From assembly GCA_902478605.1 (NCBI GenBank), contig CABSLQ010000004.1, forward strand, positions 1 to 64,000: a stretch of DNA of 64,000 nucleotides, written 5' to 3'. Shown here piece by piece: positions 18,028 through 26,749 of the stretch (position 1 is its first letter; the number at the start of each line of letters is the position of its first letter). The stretch is from an uncultured Oscillospiraceae bacterium (GTDB lineage: Bacteria > Bacillota > Clostridia > Oscillospirales > Acutalibacteraceae). The position numbers were made by a program, and so were the translations under genes. The notes beneath the pieces are model-generated. The model was not told the DNA's origin and ran no database searches. It was given only the letters and a program-made list of their open reading frames with translations.

Positions 18028-20107
18028 ATTCTACTCCGCGGCGGTACAGGCCGCGCGTGATACCGGCGGGGGCGGTTGCCGCCCCGCTGCGGTAATCCCG
18101 CAGAATGGCCGCCGCCTCGCCGGGCGTTTCGGTTGTGAAATGGAACAGCCAGAAATCGAGCGATGGGATCTCTTCCCGTTTATCCGCCCAGTAGAGCGGC
18201 ACCGCGTTGAGCAGCTCGGTACAGCCGCCGTCGCAGGCAAGGGGGAATCGCACCCCCTTGCGATCGGTGAGACCGCAGCTTCCCCGCGTGCCGCAGCCGC
18301 CGGCGGCCGCCCGGTGCGGGCAGGCACGGCAAAGCATGAGCGGCTGCCGCCCGTAGAGGAGCAGACCGGTTGGAATGGGCCGGTGCGCGATGTGGGCGGT
18401 CTGCCGGAAGGTCAGCTCCATCGACAGGGTGGCGGCAGCCAATCCCCTTTCGGCGTAAAAGGCCAGCGCTTCTTCATTGACGAGATTCAATCCAAAACCG
18501 CCCACCGGCGGCAGCCCGGCTTCCAGTGCGAGGGGCAGCGCCCCCGCATTGCCGCACAGGGCAAAACGGGCCCCCGCCTCCCTGGCGGCGTGCAGTGCCC
18601 GGCGGACTTCCTGCTCCCGGCCAAACAGCCCGCGGGGAATTTCCACACCAAGGCGGCCGTCATCCGCCGCCTGTTGCAGCTTGTCTGCCGGCGTAAAAAG
18701 GGGCAGAATCACATCATCCGCCGCCTGTGCGCCGGGCAGCTGTTCCACTGCGGCCAGCCGCACAACAAAACGGGGCTGGCCGGCCGTTTGCCTGTCCGGG
18801 AGTACGGCGGGCCGGGCATGCGCATCAAAGGGGACGGGCGTGCGCTCCGCCCGCTTTGTCAGCAGGGTATCCAGCGCCTCCCGCCGCAGGGCGTTGAGAC
18901 GGGACACCGGTACCGCGAGGCCTTCGCCGATGTGACAGCGGATGGCTGGGGTACAAAAGGGGGTGCCGCCCGTTTTGCTGAGCTGTTCAGCGGCGCGGGC
19001 CTCGTCAAGCGGGCGGTTCACCGCCGGCTGTGCTCCGTCGCCTTCCACCCGGACGGTGCAGCGGCCGTCGGCCGCCTCCAGCGCCGTTTGTTCACGGGTG
19101 ACGGTCAGGTCAAGCGTCACGGGAATGGCGGGCCGCTCCTTATCATACAGGCGGGCGAGCCGGCCGAGCACTGGCCCTGCCGCCGTCACATCCTCCTTGC
19201 GCCGCGCGCCGAACAGAGAGCGATCCCGTACCCCTTTGTAATACCCGTCTGTAAAACCGGAGCGGGAAAATACCGGTTGTAAATCTTGGACCAGCGCCGG
19301 GGAGGGCGATTCGCCCCGGGCGGCGGCACGGCAGACGGCCACGGCGGCGGCCACGTATTCGGGCCGTTTCATGCGTCCCTCGATTTTGAAGGAGGTCACG
19401 CCGGCGGCGGACAGCTCTTCTATATAGGGCCACAGGGACAGATCGCGCAGGCTGAGGGCCGTCTCCCCTTCTGCGGCCTGTCTGGACGCGTGGGTGAAGG
19501 GCAGGCGGCAGGGCTGGGCACACAGGCCGCGGTTGCCGCTGCGTCCGCCGAGCATAGCGGAGAGATAGCATTGCCCCGACACGCACATGCACAGCGCACC
19601 GTGCACGAATACTTCCAGCTCACAGTCCTGTCCGGCGCAGGCGGCGATCTCCTCCCGCGTCATTTCCCGGGCAAGCACCACGCGGGAAAAGCCCGCGTCA
19701 CGCAGCAGGCGTACCCCGGCCGGCGTATGACAGGAAAGCTGCGTCGAGGCGTGCAGCGGCATGGCGGGCGCGGCGGCACGGAGGCGGCGCGCCAGGCCCA
19801 CGTCCTGCACAATGAGCGCATCGATGCCGAGGGCGCAGGCCTCTTCTGCCACGGCGAGAGCGGCGGGCAGCTCCTCCTGCCGCACCAGCGTGTTGAGCGT
19901 CAGGTGAACCGCCACGCCCCGGGCATGGCAATAAGACACCGCCTCCCGGAGGGCGGCGGTGTCGAAGTTGCGGGCGCCCTGTCGGGCATTAAAGGCGGAA
20001 GCCCCCAAATACACGGCGTCCGCCCCGGCGCGCACCGCCGCGGTCAGGGCGTCGGGCGAACCGGCGGGCGCGAGAATTTCGGGTCCGCTGCCAGCCGGCC
20101 GGTTCAA
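18026..20107 (-). CDS. U32-family peptidase/RlhA-like rRNA hydroxylation protein
   Basis: A 693-residue protein of the U32 collagenase-like group. The N-terminal barrel has PEILAPAGSPDAL, GADAVYLGASAFNAR and EVFVHGALCMCVSGQCYLSAMLGGRSGNRGLCAQPCR, whose cysteines are the predicted iron-sulfur or metal ligands. The long C-terminal extension (DUF3656-like) contains a second Cys-rich stretch CRACPHRAAAGGCGTRGSCGL. Relatives include RlhA, needed for hydroxylation of C2501 in 23S rRNA, although the large form in Firmicutes is not defined. It overlaps zapA by 4 bases, and this U32-zapA linkage is widespread in Firmicutes. Confidence 0.88.
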   Translation of the reverse strand: MNRPAGSGPEILAPAGSPDALTAAVRAGADAVYLGASAFNARQGARNFDTAALREAVSYCHARGVAVHLTLNTLVRQEELPAALAVAEEACALGIDALIVQDVGLARRLRAAAPAMPLHASTQLSCHTPAGVRLLRDAGFSRVVLAREMTREEIAACAGQDCELEVFVHGALCMCVSGQCYLSAMLGGRSGNRGLCAQPCRLPFTHASRQAAEGETALSLRDLSLWPYIEELSAAGVTSFKIEGRMKRPEYVAAAVAVCRAAARGESPSPALVQDLQPVFSRSGFTDGYYKGVRDRSLFGARRKEDVTAAGPVLGRLARLYDKERPAIPVTLDLTVTREQTALEAADGRCTVRVEGDGAQPAVNRPLDEARAAEQLSKTGGTPFCTPAIRCHIGEGLAVPVSRLNALRREALDTLLTKRAERTPVPFDAHARPAVLPDRQTAGQPRFVVRLAAVEQLPGAQAADDVILPLFTPADKLQQAADDGRLGVEIPRGLFGREQEVRRALHAAREAGARFALCGNAGALPLALEAGLPPVGGFGLNLVNEEALAFYAERGLAAATLSMELTFRQTAHIAHRPIPTGLLLYGRQPLMLCRACPHRAAAGGCGTRGSCGLTDRKGVRFPLACDGGCTELLNAVPLYWADKREEIPSLDFWLFHFTTETPGEAAAILRDYRSGAATAPAGITRGLYRRGVE

Positions 20108-20451
20108 CGGGCCGCCAGCCTTTTCTGCAACTCGTCGATCTCCCGGCGCAGGCGGTCGATCTCCCGGTGCGCGTTATCCGCCGCCTGGCGATAACGGGAA
20201 TTGTCATCGAGATAGTCTTTCATCTGGGCGCGCAGGTTATCGGCGGTGGCCTCCGCCTTTTTGGCGTCGTTCGCCCGGACAAGGGCGGTGAGCACGGCCG
20301 CCATCAGGGCGGAAATGCGATCGTCGCTGTTCATCAGATTGCGCATGTCGGCGTCCAGCTGCGCGCCAAGCTCCTGGATATAGCCCTCCGGCTCGTCGGT
20401 GGTCAGCGAATATTCTGCGCCGCAAATAGTCAGACGCACCTTGTTCATCAT
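20104..20451 (-). CDS. zapA: Cell division protein ZapA
   Basis: A 115-residue FtsZ-ring stabiliser. The N-terminal strand motif VRLTICGAEYSLTTDEPEGYIQEL is the ZapA globular head and the remaining part, about residues 50-115, is a long coiled coil rich in Asp, Arg and Leu heptads. I start at ATG 20451 (or the adjacent ATG 20448) because AAAGGA lies 8 bases upstream. It is translationally coupled to the U32 peptidase. A TATAAT-like -10 on the minus strand lies at 20506-20511. Confidence 0.9.
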   Translation of the reverse strand: MMNKVRLTICGAEYSLTTDEPEGYIQELGAQLDADMRNLMNSDDRISALMAAVLTALVRANDAKKAEATADNLRAQMKDYLDDNSRYRQAADNAHREIDRLRREIDELQKRLAAR

Positions 20452-20660
20452 ACAAAACATCCTTTCCGGCAGGGCAGCCGCATTATTAATCGATGGGTTA
20501 CTGTCATTATACCGCAAATTTTGTCGGGAAGGAAGAGGGCAAAAGGGAAAAAATGCAGACTTCGCCGTACCATGCCGGCCTCTGCCCTGTTTGCCGCGTT
20601 TTTCATATTCGGGAGCCTGTGCGGTCCGGCCAGAACGGCTTAATGCCGATAGGCGGCGTT

Positions 20661-21518
20661 TTACTCGGGATCCAGCACCAGGGCCTGTCTCCCCTGCTCC
20701 TCCCAGCGGGTGAAGAAGAGAGAACGGGAATAGGTCTGGGGAACGGCCTGCTCGCTGAGAGGATCGTGCACCGTCACCGTGGTATCGTCGTAGTCGACGA
20801 GTACAAGACAGTGCTCATTCCCAAGCCATTCGTACACTTCATCGGTATAGACGCCATCCCGGATGAGATACCAGGAGGAGCTGCCCACCAGGGAGGGCTC
20901 CATATACATGGTGGCCCAGATACACACCGGCTGCCCCGCGTCGACGGCATCCAGAATGTCCTGTTCGGTCCCGCCGGTCAGCAGGCGCACCGTCGCGCCG
21001 CCGCCCGCCTCGTCGATGAGCATCTGCATGGTGTCGGCCAGCGGCTCGGAATATACGCCGAACCCGCTGGAGGAATACGGATTGCCGATAAAAACCTCGT
21101 GTGGGTCGGGGCCGTACAGCTGCCCGTCCACCGTTTCCAGATTCTGCTTGGGCAGTGCGTCGGCCACTTCTTCTTTGGTGTATGAGTACCCGTAAGCCTG
21201 CAGCAGCATGGCCGCCGCCGTGCTTTCGCAGCCGGTGGGCAGCTCGGGCAGCTGCAGGATAACCGGCACCGCCGTGAGCGGCGGTATGGTCGGCTTCGTC
21301 TGGGTTGTGGTTGTGGTGGTTGTAGGCGTAGTCGTGGAGGTGCGTAACGGCTCCGGAACGTCCTGTTCGATTTCCGGCGGCCCCACATTGGCTTGGATCA
21401 GCATCGGCTTTACCACCAAAAGAAAGCCCGCCGTCAGCGCGGCCAGGGCGGCCAGCATGACCATAATCAGCAGGATGGCCGCGGGCCGGCGGGTGCGTTT
21501 TGGCTTGTGTTGAGGCAT
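20661..21518 (-). CDS. Membrane-anchored C39-like cysteine peptidase with Thr-rich linker
   Basis: A 285-residue type II membrane protein. Residues 12-40 are a hydrophobic anchor after a basic start (MPQHKPKRTRRP). A linker with a run of threonines (about residues 60-82) follows. The extracellular domain is peptidase_C39_2-like, with the probable catalytic Cys in LPTGCESTAA, a His in NEHCLVLVDYDD and an Asp in VHDPL. These domains cleave peptides outside the cell or are inactive binders. ATG 21518 has GAGGGGGAA about 9 bases upstream. A TATACT-like -10 lies at 21568-21573 on the minus strand. Target unknown. Confidence 0.83.
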   Translation of the reverse strand: MPQHKPKRTRRPAAILLIMVMLAALAALTAGFLLVVKPMLIQANVGPPEIEQDVPEPLRTSTTTPTTTTTTTQTKPTIPPLTAVPVILQLPELPTGCESTAAAMLLQAYGYSYTKEEVADALPKQNLETVDGQLYGPDPHEVFIGNPYSSSGFGVYSEPLADTMQMLIDEAGGGATVRLLTGGTEQDILDAVDAGQPVCIWATMYMEPSLVGSSSWYLIRDGVYTDEVYEWLGNEHCLVLVDYDDTTVTVHDPLSEQAVPQTYSRSLFFTRWEEQGRQALVLDPE

Positions 21519-21635
21519 GGCGGAGAATTCCCCCTCTGTCAATTACACATAATATAAAGTTCTAATAGTATACCATGTGTGGTGCCTCTTATAATGAAAA
21601 TCGGAAAATATGAAAGTCGAAAAACACAGAAGACA

Positions 21636-21728
21636 TCAGCGGCGGCGGGATCGAAAAATACCCTCCAGCGCGAGCACGGCCGCCAGATTGAGCAGAAGCG
21701 TTACAAGAAGTTTCTGATATGTTTTCAT
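21636..21728 (-). CDS. Candidate 30-residue membrane peptide
   Basis: The minus strand encodes a 30-residue peptide beginning MKTYQKLLVTLL and ending GIFRSRRR. It has a single hydrophobic helix (residues 7-22) flanked by basic residues, topology typical of small membrane proteins. GAGG stands 7 bases before the ATG, which supports translation. It lies between two divergently read genes and is too short for usual gene finders. No family is recognised; it could also be a chance frame. Confidence 0.45.
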   Translation of the reverse strand: MKTYQKLLVTLLLNLAAVLALEGIFRSRRR

Positions 21729-21872
21729 GGAAAAACCTCGTTTTCTGTCGCGGTAAATGGACGTCTGTCTTCACCTTACCGAAAAAAACGGGAAAAGTAA
21801 AGGGCACGGGAGCAATTCCCTCCCGGGAATTGCCGGCAGGACTGGACAAGTGTGGATTTTACAAAGCAAAGG

Positions 21873-21901
21873 TTGCAACCGGAGGAAAAAAACGGTAGTA
21901 T
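21873..21901 (+). promoter_or_regulatory. Sigma-A-type promoter for the alpha/beta hydrolase
   Basis: TTGCAA (21873-21878), a 17-base spacer and TAGTAT (21896-21901) precede the ATG at 21931 by 29 bases. Confidence 0.65.
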
Positions 21902-21930
21902 AGAGTATAGACAGAAAAGGGGCGATGCAA

Positions 21931-22869
21931 ATGGCCGGCGCTACCGAGACACTGTGGAAAGGACAAAGCTCTGACGGGGAGCACACGCTGTATGCGTCCA
22001 TCTGGACGCCCGATGACGGCGGTATCCGGGCCGTGATCCAGATTTGTCACGGTATGACCGAGCATATCCGCTGCTACGACCGGTTTGCCCGGGCGCTCTG
22101 TGCGCACGGCTTCGTGGTTTGCGGTGACGATCATCTGGGGCACGGGCGTACAGCGGAACGGCCGGAGGACCTCGGCTTTTTCGGCGAAAGGGATGGTGTG
22201 CGCCATCTCGTGGAGGATGAACAGCGGCTGCGCGAAGAGATGCAGCACCGCTATCCGGACAAGCCGTATTTTCTGCTGGGACACAGTATGGGGTCCTTTA
22301 TCACCCGGCGGTATATCACACAGTATGCGGACGGACTCGCGGGGTATATATGCTGCGGCACGGCAGGGCGCAACCCGCTGACCGGTCTGGGGATTGGCCT
22401 TGCCAATCTGATGGTGGCCCTGCGCGGTGCCGGAACAGAGGGGCGCTTCCTCGATCGCCTGGCCTTCGGTACGTATAATGACCGCTTTGGAGGGAATGGC
22501 CCGTCCCGGAAGTGGCTCACACGGGATATGCAGTCCTATCCCGATGTGGAGGGAGACGAAAAATGGGGTTTTGTCTTCACCAACGCGGGATTTCGCGACC
22601 TGTTCCGCCTGCTGCGCAGCGTGACGGGGATGCCGTGGGCCCGGCGGGTGCCGGCCGGGCTGCCCATTGCCCTCTTCTCAGGGGATATGGATCCGGTCGG
22701 CAGCTTCGGCAAAGGACCGCGGCAGGTGTACGGCTGGCTGAAGAAGGCCGGCGTACAGGATGTGTCGCTGAAACTGTATCCCGATGCGCGGCACGAACTG
22801 CACAACGAGATAAACCGGGACGAATTTCTGCGTGATGTGGTCACGTGGGTGGAGCAGCACCTTGCCTAG
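21931..22869 (+). CDS. Alpha/beta hydrolase (monoacylglycerol-lipase-like serine hydrolase)
   Basis: A 312-residue cytosolic hydrolase. The catalytic Ser is in LLGHSMGSF, with an oxyanion motif QICHGMTEH, the acid in FSGDMDPVG and the His in DARHELHNE. This arrangement fits the Hydrolase_4 (lysophospholipase/monoacylglycerol lipase) group. ATG 21931 is favoured over ATG 21925 because AAGGGG lies 8 bases before it. Its own promoter stands upstream, and dut begins 51 bases after its stop. Confidence 0.88.
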   Translation: MAGATETLWKGQSSDGEHTLYASIWTPDDGGIRAVIQICHGMTEHIRCYDRFARALCAHGFVVCGDDHLGHGRTAERPEDLGFFGERDGVRHLVEDEQRLREEMQHRYPDKPYFLLGHSMGSFITRRYITQYADGLAGYICCGTAGRNPLTGLGIGLANLMVALRGAGTEGRFLDRLAFGTYNDRFGGNGPSRKWLTRDMQSYPDVEGDEKWGFVFTNAGFRDLFRLLRSVTGMPWARRVPAGLPIALFSGDMDPVGSFGKGPRQVYGWLKKAGVQDVSLKLYPDARHELHNEINRDEFLRDVVTWVEQHLA

Positions 22870-22920
22870 CTCCGGCAGATCCCCGTCCGCAGTATGTGAA
22901 AAAGAAAGGATACCGATACC

Positions 22921-23358
22921 ATGCAGTTAAAAATACAGAAGCTGGACCCCAGGGCGCAGCTGCCCGTCCGTTCCACGCCGGGCAGCGCCGGCGCCGATCT
23001 GCACGCCGTGCTGGACGAGCCGCTGCCGGTGCCGCCCGGCGGCCGCGTCAGCGTTCCCACCGGCATTGCCATCGGCCTGCCCGGCCCCGAGACGGTAGGC
23101 CTGGTTTACGCGCGCAGCGGTCTGGCGGTTAAACACGGCCTGACCCTCTCCAACGGCGTGGGCGTCATCGACAGCGACTATACCGGTGAAATCCGGGTCG
23201 GCCTGGTCAACCTGTCCGATCAGCCCTATACCATTCAGCCGGGCGAACGCATTGCCCAGCTGGTGGTGGCGCCCGTCTGTCTGCCGGAGTTCGTATTGGT
23301 GGACGCGTTGGAAGAGACCCAGCGGGGAGCCGGCGGATTCGGTTCCACCGGCCGGTGA
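22921..23358 (+). CDS. dut: Deoxyuridine 5'-triphosphate nucleotidohydrolase
   Basis: A 145-residue trimeric dUTPase that converts dUTP to dUMP and keeps uracil out of DNA. All five family motifs are present: STPGSAGADLHA, YARSGLAVKHG, NGVGVIDSDYTGEIRVGL, PGERIAQLVV and the C-terminal GGFGSTGR that closes over the substrate. GAAAGGAT lies before the ATG. It is 16 bases upstream of maf, and the two together clean nucleotide pools. Confidence 0.97.
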   Translation: MQLKIQKLDPRAQLPVRSTPGSAGADLHAVLDEPLPVPPGGRVSVPTGIAIGLPGPETVGLVYARSGLAVKHGLTLSNGVGVIDSDYTGEIRVGLVNLSDQPYTIQPGERIAQLVVAPVCLPEFVLVDALEETQRGAGGFGSTGR

Positions 23359-23374
23359 AGGCAGAGGGAGATTC

Positions 23375-23944
23375 ATGAAAAATAAACAACCGATAATATT
23401 AGCGTCTGCTTCTCCGAGGAGGCGGGAGATCCTGCAGCTGCTGGATATTCCATTTGAAGCGCACCCGGCTTCCGGCGAGCGGGCGCCAGAGGGCTTGTCC
23501 CCGGTGGAACGGGTGGAGGCCCTCGCCCGCAGCAAGGCGGAGGAGGTAGCGGCCGCTTTCCCGGAACGCCTGGTGGTAGGAGCGGACACGATGGTGGTTG
23601 TGGACGACCGCGTACTTGGCAAACCGCGGGACAGAGAGGAAGCCATTGCCATGCTGCTGGCTCTGCAGGGGCGCACCCACGAGGTGATGACCGGCGTATG
23701 GGTGTGCGCTCCGCAGCGCGCCGCCGGCTTCGTGGACCGGACGCAGGTGGCTTTTTATCCCATGACACGGGCCGAGGCCGCCGCTTATGTGGATACGGGA
23801 GAACCGATGGACAAAGCCGGCGCCTATGGCATTCAGGGGCGCGGCATGCGATTTATCCGGGGAATCCGGGGGGATTTTTATACAGTAATGGGATTACCGG
23901 GGGCACGGCTGGCGCGCTTTTTGGAAGAATTTCTGAATTTGTAA
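23375..23944 (+). CDS. maf: Maf-like nucleoside triphosphate pyrophosphatase
   Basis: A 189-residue Maf/YhdE-type protein that hydrolyses non-canonical or pyrimidine nucleotides and in Bacillus affects septum formation. The signature LASASPRRREIL begins at residue 9. Further family motifs are VVGADTMVVVDDRVLGKPRD, THEVMTGVWV and AGAYGIQGRG, with catalytic Asp and Glu residues. ATG 23375 follows GAGGGAG. It precedes mreB, the arrangement common in Firmicutes (maf-mreBCD), although a separate promoter for mreB intervenes. Confidence 0.95.
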   Translation: MKNKQPIILASASPRRREILQLLDIPFEAHPASGERAPEGLSPVERVEALARSKAEEVAAAFPERLVVGADTMVVVDDRVLGKPRDREEAIAMLLALQGRTHEVMTGVWVCAPQRAAGFVDRTQVAFYPMTRAEAAAYVDTGEPMDKAGAYGIQGRGMRFIRGIRGDFYTVMGLPGARLARFLEEFLNL

Positions 23945-23954
23945 GAAAAAGCCA

Positions 23955-23972
23955 AAATATTTGCAAATATTT
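23955..23972. promoter_or_regulatory. Perfect 18-bp palindrome upstream of mreB promoter
   Basis: AAATATTTGCAAATATTT is its own reverse complement and ends 12 bases before the -35 element of the mreB promoter. It lacks a T tract and could be a dimeric regulator site. No known consensus is assigned. Confidence 0.45.
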
Positions 23973-23984
23973 AGCATTACCCGG

Positions 23985-24013
23985 TTGAGAAATTTTTTCG
24001 GACAGTATATAAT
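23985..24013 (+). promoter_or_regulatory. Sigma-A promoter for mreB
   Basis: TTGAGA (23985-23990), 17 bases, and TATAAT (24008-24013) form a near-consensus promoter. It lies 137 bases upstream of the mreB ATG, leaving a long 5' leader. Confidence 0.8.
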
Positions 24014-24150
24014 ATATGGGTTAATAGCCAATTATACAGATAGGCGCGCTCCGCCAAAGGCGGCCGGGCGCATGCGGTGACATACACAACAGCGCTGCGG
24101 GTAAGCGGCAGACAGATGGGGGAACACCCGCACAGGAAAGGAAGAGGAAC

Positions 24151-25161
24151 ATGTTTTTGAATCGGGATATCGGCATTGATTTGGGTACGGCGAATACGCT
24201 GGTGTATATGCGGGGTAAGGGCATCGTTATGCGCGAGCCCTCTGTTGTGGCGGTCGACGTCAAAAAAGAAGAGGTCATGGCGGTCGGCAGCGAGGCGAAG
24301 GAAATGATCGGCCGTACGCCGGGCTCCATCTCGGCGGTGCGTCCGCTCAAGGATGGCGTCATCGCGGATTTTGAAGTGACGTCGGAGATGCTGCGCCATT
24401 TTATCAAGGCGGCGATGCACAACTCGATGTTCCATCGGCCCCGGCTCATTGTCTGCATTCCCTCCGGCGTGACCGAAGTGGAGCGCCGCGCGGTGGATGA
24501 GGCGGCACGCCAGGCGGGTGCCAAGGATGTGGAGCTCATTGCGGAGCCGATGGCTGCGGCCATCGGTGCGGGGCTGCAGGTCGAGGAAGCGGCCGGCTGC
24601 ATGGTGGTCGACATCGGCGGCGGCACTTCCGAGGTGGCGGTTATTTCGCTGGGCGATATCGTGACCTCCTGCTCGGTGCGCACGGCGGGCGATGATTTCG
24701 ACGAAGCGATTATTTCCTACATCAAGAAAAAATACAACCTGCTCATCGGCGAGCGCACGGCGGAGGACATCAAAATTAAGCTGGGTTCCGCCTTCCCCTA
24801 TGACGACGAACAGAGCATGGATGTCAAGGGCCGCAACCTGGTGGACGGCCTGCCGAAAAACATCACGGTCACCTCGGAGGAGATCCGCGAGTCACTGGCC
24901 GACCCGGTCAGCGCGATTGTGGACGCCATCCGTTCCACGCTGGAACGCACGCCCCCCGAGCTGTCCGCCGACATCATCAACAACGGGATCATGCTCACGG
25001 GCGGCGGCGCGCTTCTGCGCGGGCTCGATGTGCTCATCAACCGGGAAACGGGCATGCCGGTGCATGTGGCGGAAAATCCGCTCGACTGCGTCGTGATGGG
25101 CACGGGCAAGTGCCTGGATCTCGGGATGGTCAGCAATTTCCGCACCAATCGCAGTAAATAA
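24151..25161 (+). CDS. mreB: Rod shape-determining protein MreB
   Basis: A 336-residue actin homologue that forms membrane-attached filaments guiding lateral wall synthesis. Actin-fold motifs are IGIDLGTANTLVYMRGKGIV (phosphate 1), VVDIGGGTSEVAVISLGDIV (phosphate 2), and MLTGGGALLRGLD (adenosine). The usual amphipathic N-terminal MF(L)NRDIGID start is present. GAAAGGAAGAGG precedes the ATG. It is followed by mreC after a hairpin, then mreD and a PBP2, forming the elongasome operon. Confidence 0.97.
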   Translation: MFLNRDIGIDLGTANTLVYMRGKGIVMREPSVVAVDVKKEEVMAVGSEAKEMIGRTPGSISAVRPLKDGVIADFEVTSEMLRHFIKAAMHNSMFHRPRLIVCIPSGVTEVERRAVDEAARQAGAKDVELIAEPMAAAIGAGLQVEEAAGCMVVDIGGGTSEVAVISLGDIVTSCSVRTAGDDFDEAIISYIKKKYNLLIGERTAEDIKIKLGSAFPYDDEQSMDVKGRNLVDGLPKNITVTSEEIRESLADPVSAIVDAIRSTLERTPPELSADIINNGIMLTGGGALLRGLDVLINRETGMPVHVAENPLDCVVMGTGKCLDLGMVSNFRTNRSK

Positions 25162-25183
25162 TTGGTCCAAATACAATCGTTAC

Positions 25184-25212
25184 GCCTCCAAAATCGCCGA
25201 TTTTGGAGGCGG
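25184..25212 (+). terminator. 13-bp perfect hairpin between mreB and mreC
   Basis: Arms 25184-25196 and 25200-25212 pair perfectly over 13 bp with a 3-base loop. The T tract is poor (GGGCTTGTCTTT), so it may only attenuate read-through and set the mreB to mreC ratio. Confidence 0.55.
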
Positions 25213-25279
25213 GCTTGTCTTTGGGATGATTGTGGTTAATTATAACTATTGTTAAAAAGAAACTAGGGGGTGAGCCGCC

Positions 25280-26128
25280 GTGAAGGACTTTTTTAAGAGC
25301 TTTGCTTTCAAGGTGCTGGGAGCGATCGCGCTGCTTTTGATCGGCGTGATGATCTACGGGGCGTCGACAGGCGGATTGGCGACCATTCCGGCGACCATTA
25401 CCGGGGCCATCATTACGCCGCTGCAGACGGCGGTGACCTCCATTTCGGATGGGATCAGCGGCTTTTTCGGACAGATCGGCGGTTCCCGCGAGCTGCGGGA
25501 GCAGCTGGCCGCGCAGCAGAAAGAGCTGTCCGAGCTGCGGCAGCAGGTGGTCGATTACAACAAGATGAAGGAAGAAAACGAGTGGTACGCCGAGATCCTC
25601 GGCCTGCATGAGCAGCACTCGGATTATACCTTTGCTTCGGGCAAAATCATCGCGGTCGACCCTTCCAACAAATACGGCAACTTCACCATCAACGCGGGTA
25701 CCAATAACGATGTGGCACTCGGCGATCCCGTGGTGACCGATGACGGTCTGGTGGGGGTGGTGAGCGAGGTGAGCCTGACTTCCGCGAAGGTGAAAACCAT
25801 ACTCGATCCGTCCATCAAGGTCAGCGCGGCCATCACCCGCAGCGGCGATACCGGTTCGACGGGCGGTTCCGTTTCCTTGGCGCAGGAAGGTAAACTGAGC
25901 CTGAACATGCTGGACAGGGAATCGGGCGCGGCCATCGGCGACATTGTCTCCACCTCAGGACTCGGCGGGATATATCCCGACGGCCTGCTCATCGGGCGGA
26001 TAACGCAGATAACGCCCGAATCGGACGGCCTGACCCTTTCCGCCACCATCGAGCCTTTTGTGGATGTGCACGCGATCAAGCGGGTGATGGTCATCACCTC
26101 CTTTGACGCGCAGGGAGTCAGCGAATAA
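25280..26128 (+). CDS. mreC: Rod shape-determining protein MreC
   Basis: A 282-residue bitopic membrane protein linking MreB, MreD and penicillin-binding proteins. A transmembrane helix spans about residues 10-32, a coiled coil lies around 70-110 (ELREQLAAQQKELSELRQQVVDYNK) and the periplasm-side beta-domain starts with KIIAVDPSNKYGNFTINAG and includes LVGVVSEVSLTSAKVKTI. The start is GTG with AGGGGGTGA ahead. mreD begins 22 bases downstream. Confidence 0.95.
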   Translation: MKDFFKSFAFKVLGAIALLLIGVMIYGASTGGLATIPATITGAIITPLQTAVTSISDGISGFFGQIGGSRELREQLAAQQKELSELRQQVVDYNKMKEENEWYAEILGLHEQHSDYTFASGKIIAVDPSNKYGNFTINAGTNNDVALGDPVVTDDGLVGVVSEVSLTSAKVKTILDPSIKVSAAITRSGDTGSTGGSVSLAQEGKLSLNMLDRESGAAIGDIVSTSGLGGIYPDGLLIGRITQITPESDGLTLSATIEPFVDVHAIKRVMVITSFDAQGVSE

Positions 26129-26149
26129 ACCCGGAAGGGAGAGGGTTTT

Positions 26150-26701
26150 GTGGCAAAGGAAACCAAACTGAACGACCGAAACCCTCTTCGCAAGCTGAGC
26201 GGACGGTATCTTAAATGGACGGCCTACGGCCTGCTGCTGCTGGGGGCGAGCCTGTTGCAGATGGCACCGCGCGCCATCCCCTCGATTTTCGGGGCGCGGC
26301 CGCTGCTGCTCATTCCGATTGTGGTGAGCATCGCGATGTTTGAAGGGCCGATCGGCGGGGCCGCGGCGGGCATTGCGGGCGGTCTGCTGTGGGATTTGTA
26401 TGCGGACAGGCTTTTTGGCTTCAATGCGCTTTTTCTGATGATTATCGGCTGCGCCTGCGGGCTGCTGGTGCGCCTGCTCATACGCAACAACCTGTTTTCG
26501 GCGCTGCTGCTGTTCAGCGGTGCTCTGCTGGTGCAGGGGCTGGCCGACTGGTTTTTCTACCATGTGCTGCTCATGAAGGAGGAGCCGCTTTGTGTGCTGC
26601 TGCGGCTGACGCTCCCCGATCTGGCGTATACGCTGGTGATTTCCCCGCTGCTGTACGGCCTGACCCTTCTGATTGCACGGATGCTGCGCAAGAGAGAATA
26701 A
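26150..26701 (+). CDS. mreD: Rod shape-determining protein MreD
   Basis: A 183-residue polytopic membrane protein with five or six hydrophobic helices. The segment GPIGGAAAGIAGGLLWDLYADRLFGFNALFL is the usual MreD motif (G..GF..G.L.D...). It starts at GTG with AAGGGAGAGGG upstream. The N-terminus is longer and more polar than average (KETKLNDRNPLRKL). Located between mreC and the PBP2 gene. Confidence 0.92.
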   Translation: MAKETKLNDRNPLRKLSGRYLKWTAYGLLLLGASLLQMAPRAIPSIFGARPLLLIPIVVSIAMFEGPIGGAAAGIAGGLLWDLYADRLFGFNALFLMIIGCACGLLVRLLIRNNLFSALLLFSGALLVQGLADWFFYHVLLMKEEPLCVLLRLTLPDLAYTLVISPLLYGLTLLIARMLRKRE

Positions 26702-26749
26702 GGGCCGCCGGCTTTCAGGGATTGTGATGTCTTGGAGGTGACAGAGACG

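Larger units (their letters stand above)
21519..21930. other. 412-base divergent intergenic region
   Basis: This gap holds a possible minus-strand -10 at 21568-21573, a candidate 30-codon membrane peptide gene at 21636-21728, and the plus-strand promoter of the next hydrolase at 21873-21901. I see no further gene. Confidence 0.6.
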
